Of a DNA stretch of 64,000 nt, positions 34,962 to 46,205 are shown piece by piece. The number at the start of each line of letters is the position of its first letter. The stretch's first letter is position 1. Location: assembly GCA_028015205.1 (NCBI GenBank), contig CM051516.1, forward strand, positions 28,324,593 through 28,388,592, given 5' to 3'. The notes under the pieces are model-generated. The model did not search any database and was not told the origin of the DNA. It worked only from the letters and a program-made list of their open reading frames with translations. This DNA is from Mytilisepta virgata (taxonomy: Eukaryota > Mollusca > Bivalvia > Mytilida > Mytilidae). The translations under genes and the position numbers were made by a program.

Positions 34962-36652
34962 ATGAATATTCAATTCACAGTAAGTTCAGTTTAACATTGG
35001 ATTTTAAAGTTTTTGTAGATTTAACGTAAATGCAAATAGAATTGTTTCTAGTAGAACTCATGGCTCCGTGCACGTTTGTAGGCCCTTTTATTCGTTGCCC
35101 TCTTCTGGTAGTTACATTTTGAATTTAAAATATACCCCAAAAAATTTCACTTAGCAGCCTACGGCAACCCTGATTGCACGAGTTTTCCGGAGTCCAATGG
35201 TGCAACGACGTGTGCTGCAAAGGGCAATTATCCTCTATATCGATGCAGTATTGTAAAATAGTAAATTATTTTTTTGGAATATGTTTATATTGTAATAGAA
35301 ATTTTAATTCATTGAACTAGCGCAAATAAAAATCGATAAGTTCATATTTGAACTGATGGAATATTGAACTGAATGAGTCATTATGAAAGAATTTAGCCCG
35401 AGGTGCGATATGGGCCGAGGGATGATACCAGGGTCGATATGGAAAATGCCATGTAATGATCTATTTATCACATATTTCAAAAAAAAAATAGATTTTTAAA
35501 AAATGGAGAGAAAAAAAAACAAACAAATACAGATTTTCGAGGGCCAATACGGATTTTCGAGGGTAAATATAGATTTTGGAGGGCCAATATCGATATTGGT
35601 CACGACGACAAATAACCGACTCCGACTTCCGGCTATTATTGGACATGCAAAAACGTACATATTAGTACAAAACATGTGATAATGAATAATATTTCTACAT
35701 GCACGAGCCAAAAAGTTTATTGCTGTTCTTCGTTTTAAAGGCACAGAAAATTGAGAAAAAAGCTCGTGATGCACTGAATTATTCGTAAGCGTTTCCTTTA
35801 ATCGCACATGTGTTATCAACATTTGCACGTCTAGGAAGATGTGAATATTTTTTCTTCAGATGTTATTGTGTTTCTTCCAGGTCCCACTTCTTATGGTATT
35901 TTTGTTGGCAGTAGATCATGTCAACGCATGGTTGTTCAAATATCATTCTAATTATGATCACAAAGAGTGTAAAGGTGAGTTACAATAAAAATATTCTTTA
36001 TCTTTGAACGAAACCAGTGCCATGACAGAGGTCTTTTACTTTGCAGCCTAAGGCTACTGTTTGTCTTCTTTAATTCGATAAAAAAGAAATTAACATTTGG
36101 TAAAAATGTAACAATTAAAATTTAATTAGAAATCTGTTTTCGAATGTTAAATGTTTTAAAATAAAATATATTGTTCGAATAAAAATGAACCTTTTTAACT
36201 CTTCAGATTCTTCAAGAGGAAAACCTTTTTACTTTGGAACAACAAATTTGTACTGTTTAAGGACATCCAAACGGAAAAGATCTTACTCATATCGTTCTGC
36301 GATTAGACCGATGCATGGATGGCTCAAATACGATGGTTACTACTTTGAAAGAATGAACTCTGGAGATGTATACAATAGTACCGGTCCAAGATACAGTCAC
36401 CGATGCTACTCAAAACGTGAAGAGTCACCTGCCGGTTACAGCAGTTTATCTGTTGATTGTTTAAAGCGCTGCACAAAGAATTATGAACAGCAACATGGGG
36501 TGTATAGTGTATACTACAATAATTGTCATCACTTTGCTAATCTTTTCTCCAAAATGCTATGTACTTTAACGACTTGTCCATCATGGTGTTTGGAGGACAC
36601 GGAAAAGGTCACAACTACTCAAAGTTCATTTTGGGGATTTTTCTGGAAATAA
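34962..36652 (+). CDS. Secreted Cys-rich protein, NCHHFAN motif (papain-like fold suspected)
   Basis: Three coding exons: 34962-34979, 35881-35974, 36207-36652, with donors GTAAGT and GTGAGT and acceptors TTCTTCCAG and ACTCTTCAG. Phases 0 and 1 join without shift to give 185 residues. Residues 1-22 (MNIQFTVPLLMVFLLAVDHV then NA) are a clear signal peptide. The mature part has about nine cysteines, a PMHGWLKYDGYYFE segment with a His, and YYNNCHHFANLFSKM near residue 145. A His-containing strand followed by an N-C-x-H-F helix start is the arrangement in LRAT, PPPDE and related NlpC/P60 hydrolases, so a secreted thiol hydrolase or a cysteine-protein derivative of that fold is possible. The family is not proved. 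An AATAAA-type signal follows near 36680. The introns hold repeat fragments (35395-35600). No close neighbour gene. Confidence 0.7.
35395..35605. repeat. Intronic repeat and 28-bp minisatellite
   Basis: GGTCGATATGGAAAATGCCATGT resembles the repeat at 4795-5110. Then GATTTTCGAGGGCCAATA-type units occur three times with about 28-bp spacing (35531-35600). Confidence 0.6.
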
Positions 36653-36893
36653 ATCTATACTGTTAACAGTATTTAAAGAATAAATTAAGTATAAAATAAA
36701 TGCTTTTGTCATTTATGTCAACAATTTATAAACTGAGTAAATAGATCGGGAAAAAAAATATTGCCACTTAAGTAATTTTCCTATATATACAAAGTCTAAC
36801 ATATTTGGAACCAGATAAAAACCAGCCCCATACATAAGAATATCCCAGTTTTACCCCATTTTCTTATTACGAGACGAACCTTTTAACTCATAA

Positions 36894-37201
36894 GGCCACA
36901 CCAAAATGCCGCTCCAATTTTTGGACTAAGTAAATTTTAAGACAAAAAATTTATGTCGCCTCGTTTTGCAAAAATCTTGAAAATTCGCCCCAAATTCTTC
37001 ATTTTTCAAGAAAATAATAAAAAAAATCTTCACCCGCTCCTAAATTTTGTAAAAATTGTGATTTTTTTGCAATATTTAATTTTAAAAATTTGTACCGCAC
37101 GTAAATCTGACCTTCGCCGAAATAAAATTAAAATTTCGCTCGCTCGCACCTATTTTTGCCATCCAAAAATCCAAAGAACGAAAAATTAATTTGATGTGGC
37201 C
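36894..37201. mobile_element. Harbinger-type MITE, family H1 copy 2 (TSD TAA)
   Basis: Ends GGCCACACC and GGTGTGGCC-like (GATGTGGCC on the right), TAA flanks at 36891-36893 and 37202-37204. Internal order matches the copy at 6252 (TTTTTGGACTA, GCAAAAATC, ATTCGCCC, CCCGCTCCTAAA, CGCACGTAAAT, AAATCCAAAGAACGA). Confidence 0.8.
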
Positions 37202-37204
37202 TAA

Positions 37205-37950
37205 TAAAAAAAGAAGGATAACAGGAAAGGTCAACAATGACATACCAATCAATCAAAGCCATCCAACTGACAGAACTCCAGACAAAAAAATAACCTAAAC
37301 CAGTAAAAAACACAAACATAAACACAACAGAGAGTCAGGACAGTAAATACATTTGTCGTGTTCAAGGGAAGTATTAATATTGAATATCTGTTTGCCATAT
37401 CTTAACCAGTCATTATCATAGCAGACTATGATCAGAAAAGTATCCTCACAGGATGCATCGAGGGAAACACTACGGAATATTAACCATTTCAGCGCAAGGC
37501 CTTTATGAGGCTTTGACCCCCACCTCAGATATATTCTGATGACGCTTCATATATACCAAAAAGACTGTTTTGACTAATTCATGGAGATTGCACGTTGACA
37601 AACAAAGAAACAAGTAAAAAACAATTCATCTGAACACTTTCTGCCACATTTAGGACGTTTAATTGATCGGGTGTAGGAAAAATGGTACAAAATGTATTTT
37701 TTATTTCTACTTCAAATCAAGTGACCCCCCTCTAGAATTTTTTTTTTTGGGGGGGGTATTTTAAAACTGGGCCTTATTCAAAATTACGAGAAGTGTTGAA
37801 GTGTTGAACTGAAATGTTGCAAACATTAAGCCTCTGCCATATGGATAAGTGTTGAGTGATCAAGGTTATTTTTCAAATTTCCTCAAATCTAAATCCTGGC
37901 AAAATCACCACATGCCGTGATTTTCCATCGTTCAGCAGGTAATATTTTTG
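37205..37950. other. Dispersed repeat fragments, no gene
   Basis: AACACAAACATAAACACAA and GAGAGTCAGGA (37307-37345) recur at 38900-39075. A T/G homopolymer stretch is at 37739-37757. Confidence 0.45.
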
Positions 37951-37960
37951 TTTGTAGGTC

Positions 37961-38297
37961 AACCGCCACTGTGGTCTCGTTGTAGCGTGCGGAAGGTCGC
38001 GAGTTCGATCCCCGGCCGGGTCAAACCAAAGACCTTGCTGCTTCTCCGCAAGGCACGCGACATCTAGGAGTAAGAGCAAAGATCTACTGGTCGGCCCGGA
38101 GTCGGTATAATGTGTCCGTGTGAGGTGATATGTCTTCCTGCGGACAGTTACCTCGTGAGCTAGCACATTAAAGATCCGGCTCAGCGTATCGGTTTAGTAC
38201 AAAGGGGTCATATTTATTATCATATCAACATGTTCTCGTCCTAATATGCACCTGGCTGCCACTGGACGTTAAACAACAATTCATCCATCAATCCATC
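37961..38297 (+). repeat. tRNA-derived SINE family A, copy 5 (10-bp TSD)
   Basis: Flanked by TTTGTAGGTC on both sides (37951-37960, 38298-38307). Box B GAGTTCGATCC; tail CATCCATCAATCCATC. Lacks the CATTAAAATTGGTA segment of other copies. Confidence 0.92.
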
Positions 38298-38354
38298 TTT
38301 GTAGGTCGATGTCAACTGTATATATATAAATTCTGTGATCGTGTCAATTTCGAT

Positions 38355-38805
38355 GCATAAGATGTGCACATTTCGTCGATTTACGAACTATCAGTTTTAC
38401 TTAAGGCCTAATATGTTTAAAACAAAAATAATAATCCAAAAACATTGAAGAGGATTTTCAAAAAGTGCGAAAATGACCGAAAAGGCACAGTCAAAATTAT
38501 CTAAAGACATAACTATGCACGACGAAGATACTCCTCAATATTCTCAAATACTATATTTTTCTAGCATTGAATTCAAAGTATCAATTTCGGGTTAATATCG
38601 AAATACTAACAACCATGGTGATACCTAAAGGGACTGGTATCGATGCAGTAGTATTAAAATATGTTATGATACCAATTTTGCTGCAGAAAATGTGCACATT
38701 TTGTCGGTTTACGACCCATTTAATTGTGCACAAGGCCTATAAAATGTTGAAAAGCGAAGCAATATCCAACACGTTAAAGAATTTTTTCAACAAATACTGT
38801 CTTTA
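38355..38805 (+). repeat. Two diverged copies of a 120-bp segment
   Basis: ATGTGCACATTTCGTCG and ATGTGCACATTTTGTCG each lead into TTTACGA, AAGGCCTA and AACA-rich sequence, about 330 bp apart. Unknown repeat. Confidence 0.55.
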
Positions 38806-38899
38806 AAAAAAAGCTAATCATTTTTCGATAAACAACAAAATGGATAACAGGAAAGACCAATCAACAAACGAGCAAAAAGAAATAACATATAACAGCACA

Positions 38900-39260
38900 A
38901 AACACAAACATAAACACAGGCTTGATACAGAGACTGAAGAGTGGTGGGCTTAAACCGGTTTTATGGCTACCCAAACCACCCACCCCCCCCCCCTTATCTA
39001 TCCTGACACTCTGGTGTATAAAACACACGAAAAGAAAAACCATAAAAGAGCATAAAACACAAACATAAACTCAATAGAGAGTCAGGATAGCCTCACTTGT
39101 TATACAGACACTGAACACTGAATTTTATAAAATTTGGGATTTTTTGCAATATTTTATCGTTCAGCAGGTAATACTTGGGGTTAAACCGGTTTTATCGTTA
39201 CCCAGATTTAACCTCCCCCTTATCTACATGACACTCTGGTGTATAAATCGTTCTACAAAA
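38900..39260 (+). repeat. Two units with TTAAACCGGTTTTAT..GACACTCTGGTGTATAAA
   Basis: The block occurs at about 38950-39022 and 39180-39247, with CACAAACATAAAC modules around it. GTTCAGCAGGTAATA at 39161 repeats 37930. Non-coding dispersed repeat mosaic. Confidence 0.65.
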
Positions 39261-39355
39261 TACAAGAAAGTATGTTTACCAACAAGGTGACTGCAAAAAT
39301 TGCAGCCCTGACTGTGAAAAGATCTTAGCGAATCATTTCACATGTGTTTTCCATA

Positions 39356-42300
39356 CCGATATATGGACACAGTTCAAGTCGTATTTGTGGAGAATCCACC
39401 GGAAGGAACGTCACTCGGGAAAATGACATCACAAGACTTGACATCACCGGAAGCGGATGTTACGGAACCGGAAATATTCGCCATTTTTCCATGTATGATT
39501 TACGGAAATGCTTCGACCCGGAACAGTTTAACGCATGCTTAGGCGGACCGGAAGTACCCTACTCATTTTACTCTTCTCTTGCTCCGTGCTGCTCTTCGCT
39601 GCTCAGGACTGTACTCATCACTGATCTTCTCGTTGCTCCGTGCTGCTCGTCACTGCTTCTCGCTGCTCAGGACTGTACTCATCATTGCTCATCGCTGCTC
39701 AGAACCACGCTTTCGTGCCCATCTCAGTTTTTGAGGAGTAGGGAGCAAGAGAAGATCATAATGAGTTTATTGCACAGCAGTTGATGAGCAGTGGAGAGCA
39801 GCACAGGGCAAGATAAGACCAAAATTAGTTTAGTGCAGAGCGGCGACGAGTAGCAGTGAAGAGAAATGCCTTTTCATCCAAGGAACAAAGAAAGACAGTT
39901 CCAGGCTTCCGACTGTCTGAACGCCTGTCTGATGGCAACCCAGACCAAGATTACCAATACCAAGATAAGAAGAAAATGACCACACCTCATCTTCCTCCTC
40001 AAAAGCAATCCCTCCTTCTCCTCAAAACCGAAATTAGCACGACGGCATGATTCTGAGCAGTGATGAGTACAGTCCTGAGCAGCGATAAACGTAAAAGAGC
40101 ACTGATGAGTACACCACTGAGCAGCGAGTAGCAGTGGAGAGCAGCACGGAGCAAGAAAAGAGCAGTGAAAAGCAATACACAGCAAGAGAAGAGCAAAATG
40201 AGTACAGTGCATAGCAGCGATGTGCAGTAAAGAGCAGCACGGAGCAAGAGAAAAAGCAAAATGAGTACAGTGCAGAGCAGCGGTGAGCAATAGAGAGCAG
40301 CACGGAGCAAGCGAAGAGCAAAATATGAACAGTGCAAAGCAGCAAGTAGAAGAGAAGACCAGTCAAGAGAAGAACAAAATGACTACAGAGCGGGGCAGCG
40401 ATGAGCAGTGAAGAGCAGCACGGAGCAAGAGAAGAGTTACTAGTAAATGAGTTTAGTGCAGAGCAGCGTTAAGTGGCGGTGTGCAGCCCTGCGCAATGAA
40501 GAGATTCGCGAAATTACGAGGAAAAACAGTTCTATATTCTTAACTATCTAGAAACTTGTTTGATAACAACCAAGACCTATAACATCAAGACCATAACAAG
40601 AAGAAACTGACCCTCCTCCTCCGATTCCTTCTTGTCTCTTGCCTTCTCCTCATCCTCACTCCTCTTCCTCTTCCCAAGTAACCGAAATGATCACGTAGCA
40701 TTGGTACCGATTAGCAACAAAGAGCAGCACAGAGCAAGAGAATAGCAGTGTGAGTTTAGTGCAGAGCAGCGAAGTGCAGCGGAGTGACACCCTCAGCAGT
40801 GAAGAGAATCATCCAACTCGCCAAGATACAAGGAAAACAGACTTTTGACTATCTAGAAACTTGTCTGAGGAAAACCGAGACCAAGAGCACAAAGAAGAAA
40901 ATAATCCCTCCTCCTCCGTTATGAGACGAGGGCATACTGCTGAGCAGCACGGAGCGAGGGAAGAGCAGAATGAGTACAAACATGAGCAGGGATGAACAGT
41001 GACAAGCAGTACGGAGTAAGAGAAGGGCAATATGAATACAGTCCAGAGCAGCGATGTGCAGCGGAGTGAAGCCCTCGGCAGTAAAGAGAATCATCCAACT
41101 CGCAAAGATGCAAGGAAAATAGACTTTCAACTATCTGGAAACTTGTCTGATGACAACACAGACCGAGAACACCAAGACCAAGACAAGAGGAAAATGACCA
41201 CTCCTCCTCTTCCTGCTGCTCAAAAACAATCGTTCATCCTCCTCCTCTCAAAAACCGAAATAGGCACAAGAGCATGGTGCTCAGCATCGATGAACAGCAG
41301 AGAGCAGTACGGTATAAGAGAAGAGCAGAATGAGTACAGGCATGAGCAGCGATGTACAGTGACGAGCAGCACGAAGTAAGAGAAGAGCAATATGAGCACA
41401 GCGAAGAGCATCTATGTGCAACGGAGTGAAACCCTCAGCAGTGAAGAAAATATACAAGTAAAACAGACTTTTAACTTTCTAAAAACGTATCTGATGACAA
41501 CCCAAACCAAGAACATCAAGACCACCACAAGAAAAAAATGACCCCACATCCTCCTCAAAAGCAATCCCTCCTCCCCTCCCTCCTTTTTCTCACTCCTCCT
41601 CCTCCTCATAAACCGAAATGAGCACGAGAGCATGGTTCTGAGCAGCAAAGAGCATTGATAAGTAAAGTCCTGAGCACCTACGAGCAGTAAAGAGCAGCAG
41701 AAAGCAATGAGAAGGACCGCCTTTGCTAGGGCGGTTGCTAAGTACACACCTGTATTGAAATTACGTTGAAAGCATCAACCGAAATGGAGGCAAGGGGGCA
41801 TAATCCAATCCTACCTTTGGATTTTCCCTGACCCAATTTAGAACAGATATCACCCGGAATGAAAAGCCCAGGAAAAGGGAAGACAGCCCAATAGTTCCAT
41901 TGCACTGCGTATAATCTCGGACTTCTACATAACATCGAGAGGATCAGCCGCCTGGCCCTATACAGCCCGATAACAGACCAAGAGACAACCGAGAATGAAA
42001 AACGCGGAAAAAGATAGATAACCCAATAGTCCCGTTGTGACAACTGAGTATACTCTCAGACTTCGACATTACAGTGGGAGGAACAGCCCATAGGGACTCA
42101 ATGGGAGACCCTAACCCTATACAGACCGATGTCAAGCCAAGAGACAATCGAGAATGAAATGCGCGGGAATAAGGAGGTAATCCAATCCGATTCCGTCCAT
42201 GCGTGCGCAAAATAAGCATCCGGAACATGGCACGTCACTGACGTCAATCCTGTAAACCAGTAATAGAAAAATGTCAGGAAAACCCACTACTTCCGGTTGC

Positions 42301-42447
42301 GCTTGCACGCCACGTCCACAAGAAATACTTCCGGTTGTGCATGGGCGCAAACAACATCTGGATAATGTGACTTCAGCTTCCGTTGATGTCACTTCCGGTG
42401 GCTCATGATCCTCCTTAAATACGACTTCAATTGTACCCATATACTTC
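39356..42447. mobile_element. Family G element copy 2, TIR-bounded, 3.1 kb
   Basis: Left end ATATATGGACACAGTTCAAG then TCGTATTT; the right end (42446 backwards) reads GTATATGGGTACAATTGAAG then TCGTATTT, and CACCGGAAG follows in both. Inside are pyrimidine arrays (39560-39710) and purine GAGCA arrays (39725-41720). Between purine arrays a module with CTATCTxGAAACTTGTCTGA, ACCAAGACCAAGA and CTCAAAAACCGAAAT recurs at about 39911, 40546, 40851, 41131 and 41478. The right part carries the same CCAATAGTCC and ATAATCCAATCC modules as the 23.4-kb element. No transposase gene. Confidence 0.75.
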
Positions 42448-44457
42448 TTTCTATACTTACCAATTCTGTTATTCAAGTTATTCATTTTTCATCTTCATTC
42501 ACATGCGTATTCTAAAAGCGTTCTAACAAAAGTAAATAGGCTTTTACTGGAAAATAATAAATTTTAGTTTTCTCAGTACATTAATTCGTTTGTATGTGTT
42601 TTTTGCTCTTTGGTCGGGTTGTTCATGTTGCTGTCTCTGACACATTCCCTGTTTCCATTCTCTATTCTACTACAAATATAAAGGAATAAGCAATGACAGG
42701 AAGAAGATATGGAGTAAATGAGATTGACATAGAAACTTTGAACAGAACTTGGAACTGTCTTAAGCAGGTGAAAATTGGGTTAAAATCCTCCATACGAAGG
42801 AATCGAGCGAAGTTGGGATAGAAATTCGTTCTTTCGTTGAAACTTCAACATGTAACTTTCAAGATCTAAAACATACTTTTATCATCTCAGTAATTCGAGG
42901 ATATAAGTGCTAACTCGCAGATAGGGGTAACACGATTTTTGGAATTGGGTAAATAGCAAAAAAATTAGGGAATAGAGGAAAAGGAGCAAAATTTTTAAGG
43001 AATTGGCGAAGAATGGCAAATGTTTTAGGGAATTTGGAAAAATCGTACCCCCAGGTCAACCAACATCCCCCCTCCCCCCCCCCCTCCCACAGGCCGGTAG
43101 CTGTGGATCCATTGAATAAATTTGCGGGGCCCGCTTGCGATATTTAAAAATGTGAAAAAAAGAAGCCGGTATACAGCCTGCATTTATAAGGGCCTGTGTC
43201 GAGACTGAGGAACATGCTCTTAATTATACCCAACGACAAAGTTATGAAAACCTTCAGCCGAAATCACGATATATGTTTCATTGAACAACTATATTCCAAT
43301 ATGCATAAACACAAAAAAAAATAAACAACCGTATGACAAAGTCCTCAGAGCTGAGACAAGATATCAAAATGCAACGGGATTAACTAGTTTAGCGAAGTAC
43401 TCAAGCCTCTCTCGTTGCAAGACAAATTAAAACGAGCGTAACAAACATTAAAAAATTCCCTAAAGATTTGCAAAAAGTCCACAACATAAACAGAAGACAT
43501 ACACACATACACTGAAATATCCGCTGAAACCACAAAATATTTTATTATCTTTTATAGTTTCTCGTCGATCCCATGCTATAACTTTTGATAAAAAAAATGA
43601 TCAAAAATGACGTATGAATAATTATATTAACTAAGATTGATGGTATTTTTAAGAAAACTACAGGAGTTTTACATACATATTTTGTATTCAGGACAGTAGT
43701 AAGATTCAATTATCATAGAAAGAAAGAAATGACGCATGAACTCGTGAACTGAATATATAAATATCGAAAGAGTTATATGTGTAAATTTTCTCTTAATTCC
43801 TAACACAGGTTCAGTCAAGAATTTTATCTATAGTCACTGACATAGCATTTCTAAAATTGTTATTCAAAGGGTTTTTTTCATCAACAAAATCAGTTGAAGA
43901 AGTAGGTGAATTCTAGTGAAAAAATTTCAACCCCGGTTCTTAAAGTGGGGTATGAAGTAATCATTGAGAAGTTTAAGGCCGCCTTAGGCCGAGTGTGGCA
44001 GAGTCGAAATAGGTAGGCCAAGACCCCCACTCCACCTCAAGAGGTCGAAGAACATAGAAATTGAAGATAGAAAAAAAAAAACAAGTTAATTTATATTAAA
44101 GCAAATCATGATTCTTTCGAAATATTTAAAATCTGCGGTCGCCCCAACACATCCTTTACCACCTCACGGCCTCGCAGTTTCTTTATGTATGTACAGTGAT
44201 AAACAGGAACCCATTTCATATCATTTTAGTCGGGACTAGTGAAATGAATAAAGGCGGGCGGGTACAGGGAATATCTTGCAACCGATGTGAATATAGCGAA
44301 TTAAATTGATATAGGCGTCGTATAAGTGTCACTCAAGTCGATACATTCAGAGCTTTTAAATTGTGATTCTTATTATATGTGCTAAAAGGTTAGATTTTTG
44401 CCACTCCGGTATGTGATAAGGACACAATTTTAAGATGTGATGTTTCTGAAAATTGAG
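42448..44457. other. Intergenic with one small foldback at 42924-43052
   Basis: GGGGTAACACGATTTTTGGA faces AAATCGTACCCCC, giving a 129-bp foldback. C-rich runs at 43066-43088. No gene recognised. Confidence 0.5.
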
Positions 44458-44559
44458 TTATGTTTTCATTCACCAGTTCAACCAAACATAAATTATTTAT
44501 AAAATAAAACAAAACACAGTGTTTTGGTATCAGCTCGCCTTGACAGCACTGTAGCATAT
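44458..44559 (-). repeat. B2 split direct repeat (3' terminus of the YR element)
   Basis: Second copy of B1. 44560-44730 between B2 and A2 is element-specific, with a G-rich run at 44708-44730. The outer boundary is at GAG|TTATG. Confidence 0.85.
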
Positions 44560-44730
44560 TTTATTTTAATAATAAAAGACAATGTCCAAAAAAGGCTGTC
44601 TTGGGCCCCCCTGCATCACATCAAACATACACAATCTACAATTAGAAAAACACAAAATTACAAATTGTACAATAAACTTGGAAACTTTTTGTTTTATATG
44701 CGGCGTCGGGGTGGGAGGGGGGAGGGGGTG

Positions 44731-44973
44731 TAATCTATGTGAACGAAAGCGAACAGTGCTGTTTGAAAGACGAACTTCGAATGGAGAATTTAGTTTCTAT
44801 AAACATAAATTTGCGCTTTAAATTAAAGCACGATAATTGCATGACAATTATTACCTGGCAGGTAAAATACAATAGCCTAGCCAATAGAAAGTGAAAACAT
44901 TAATTTGCATAAGACACGTGGTTACTATTTATAAACAAACACACGTGTCATTTTATACCTTTAATATATACAT
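44731..44973 (-). repeat. A2 split direct repeat
   Basis: 236 bp (44731-44966) align without gaps to 47712-47947 with two mismatches (positions about 44806 and 44932). The match continues as AxATACAT if the MITE at 47951 is removed from the other copy. Confidence 0.9.
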
Positions 44974-45073
44974 TTATGTTTTCATTCACCAGTTCAACCA
45001 AACAAATTATTTATAAAATAAAACAAAACACAGTGTTTTGGTATCAGCTCGCCTTGACAGCACCATAGCATAT
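44974..45073 (-). repeat. B1 split direct repeat
   Basis: TTATGTTTTCATTCACCAGT through GCTCGCCTTGACAGCAC and TAGCATAT matches 44458-44559, which has two extra bases (CATAAATT versus CAAATT). It abuts A2 directly, as expected for the B1A2 junction. Confidence 0.9.
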
Positions 45074-45136
45074 CGAAGATAAAGAAAGAAAGGAAGAATT
45101 GGGAGACCAATGTATGTATCTTAAAATTACAACAAT

Positions 45137-46205
45137 TCAAAGGCCAAGATTTTTTGAAACAGATAACTTGACCGAGGAGTCTTCTTTAACATATCCGTCC
45201 TTGGCTTTATTACTTCTCCATCTACCATGTTTTTTAAACAATCTGTCTGGAACCCCCGCATTAGCTGCCGCAGTTGCACCCCCAGACCTGAGACTATGCA
45301 GACCAAACTTAGATTTATCTAGACCTATGGATTCTAGAGCTTCCAACAAGATTTCTCTTGACCTGCTGTAAGAAATTGGTCCAGTGTTCCTTAGTTTATA
45401 TGTACTAGATGATTTACAAAATGAAATAGATCTAAATAAAAAATCAGAGGAATTATCAACAAAGTTAGCTAATTTGATGTATCTCTGCAAAATATTAAAT
45501 GGGCAAGTTTTGGTACCAATTTTAGAAATATAAACTTCTTTTCCTTCCCGATAAATGTCTGTTTTACTCTTCTCCAAATGGAGTACAATGTGAGTTGGGA
45601 AAAATTTTATGTCAGAAAGTCTCAAATTAGCTAACTCAGAAAATCTTTAAAAAACCAGCATAAGAAAGTATACACATACAAGCTATTCTAATGTCTTTTA
45701 GATTACAAGTAGGAAAAGCATATTTATCTACAATTTCTTGCAATATTTGTGGTGTGATCGGTTCTTTCTTCACAATATAGTGACCAATTTTCCGATGGGC
45801 TCCTTCCCTAACCGATACAACTAAGTCATCACTGCATGGATTGTCAAATTCAGCTAATTTATGCGCCCAAGCGATGCCATATATGGCCTCATCTAATTTA
45901 GACACGGAATTTGCAGAATCAGCCAAGTGTATTAAATACAGCGAAATATGAATACTTTGGGCGGGTAAGGGGGACATAGAATGAGAATTAGCCCACTTAC
46001 ACCATAAATTGAAGGCTGATCTGTAATTCCTCCGAGTACTCTCAGCTTTCGATGATAGTAGAAAATCTGGCAGCTTACCATACAGCTCATTAACTTCCTG
46101 GGAGCAAGGAACAAATCCGGCATTCCACCGACCAACAGTAAAAACGTCTGAAAAACCATGTACTAAAGCTGCAGGCCTGCGTAGTCTATCCTGATCGACG
46201 TCACT
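45137..46205 (-). pseudogene. Tyrosine recombinase of the YR element, one frameshift
   Basis: The core-binding part (KAESTRRNYRSAFNLWCKWA, then HISLYLIHLAD) is followed by the catalytic domain. A single extra A in TTTTTTAAAG (about 45639) breaks box I: removing it restores FLRFSELANLRL. The remaining catalytic residues are present downstream: Lys in LEKSKTD, HSLRSGG (H-x-x-R), KKHGRW (second His) and DGYVKED (nucleophile Tyr). The reading frame ends at 45137. So the enzyme is complete apart from one 1-bp shift, which could be a sequencing error. Function: cut and rejoin circular DNA copies at the target site. The 45099-45371 + strand ORF is its shadow. Confidence 0.8.

Noticed and set aside
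39344..42485. ORFs of 60-146 codons in the second purine-array element
   Set aside because: Same low-complexity translation of repeats; frames are not conserved between the five modules.
45099..45371. 90-codon + strand ORF
   Set aside because: Antisense shadow of the tyrosine-recombinase catalytic domain.
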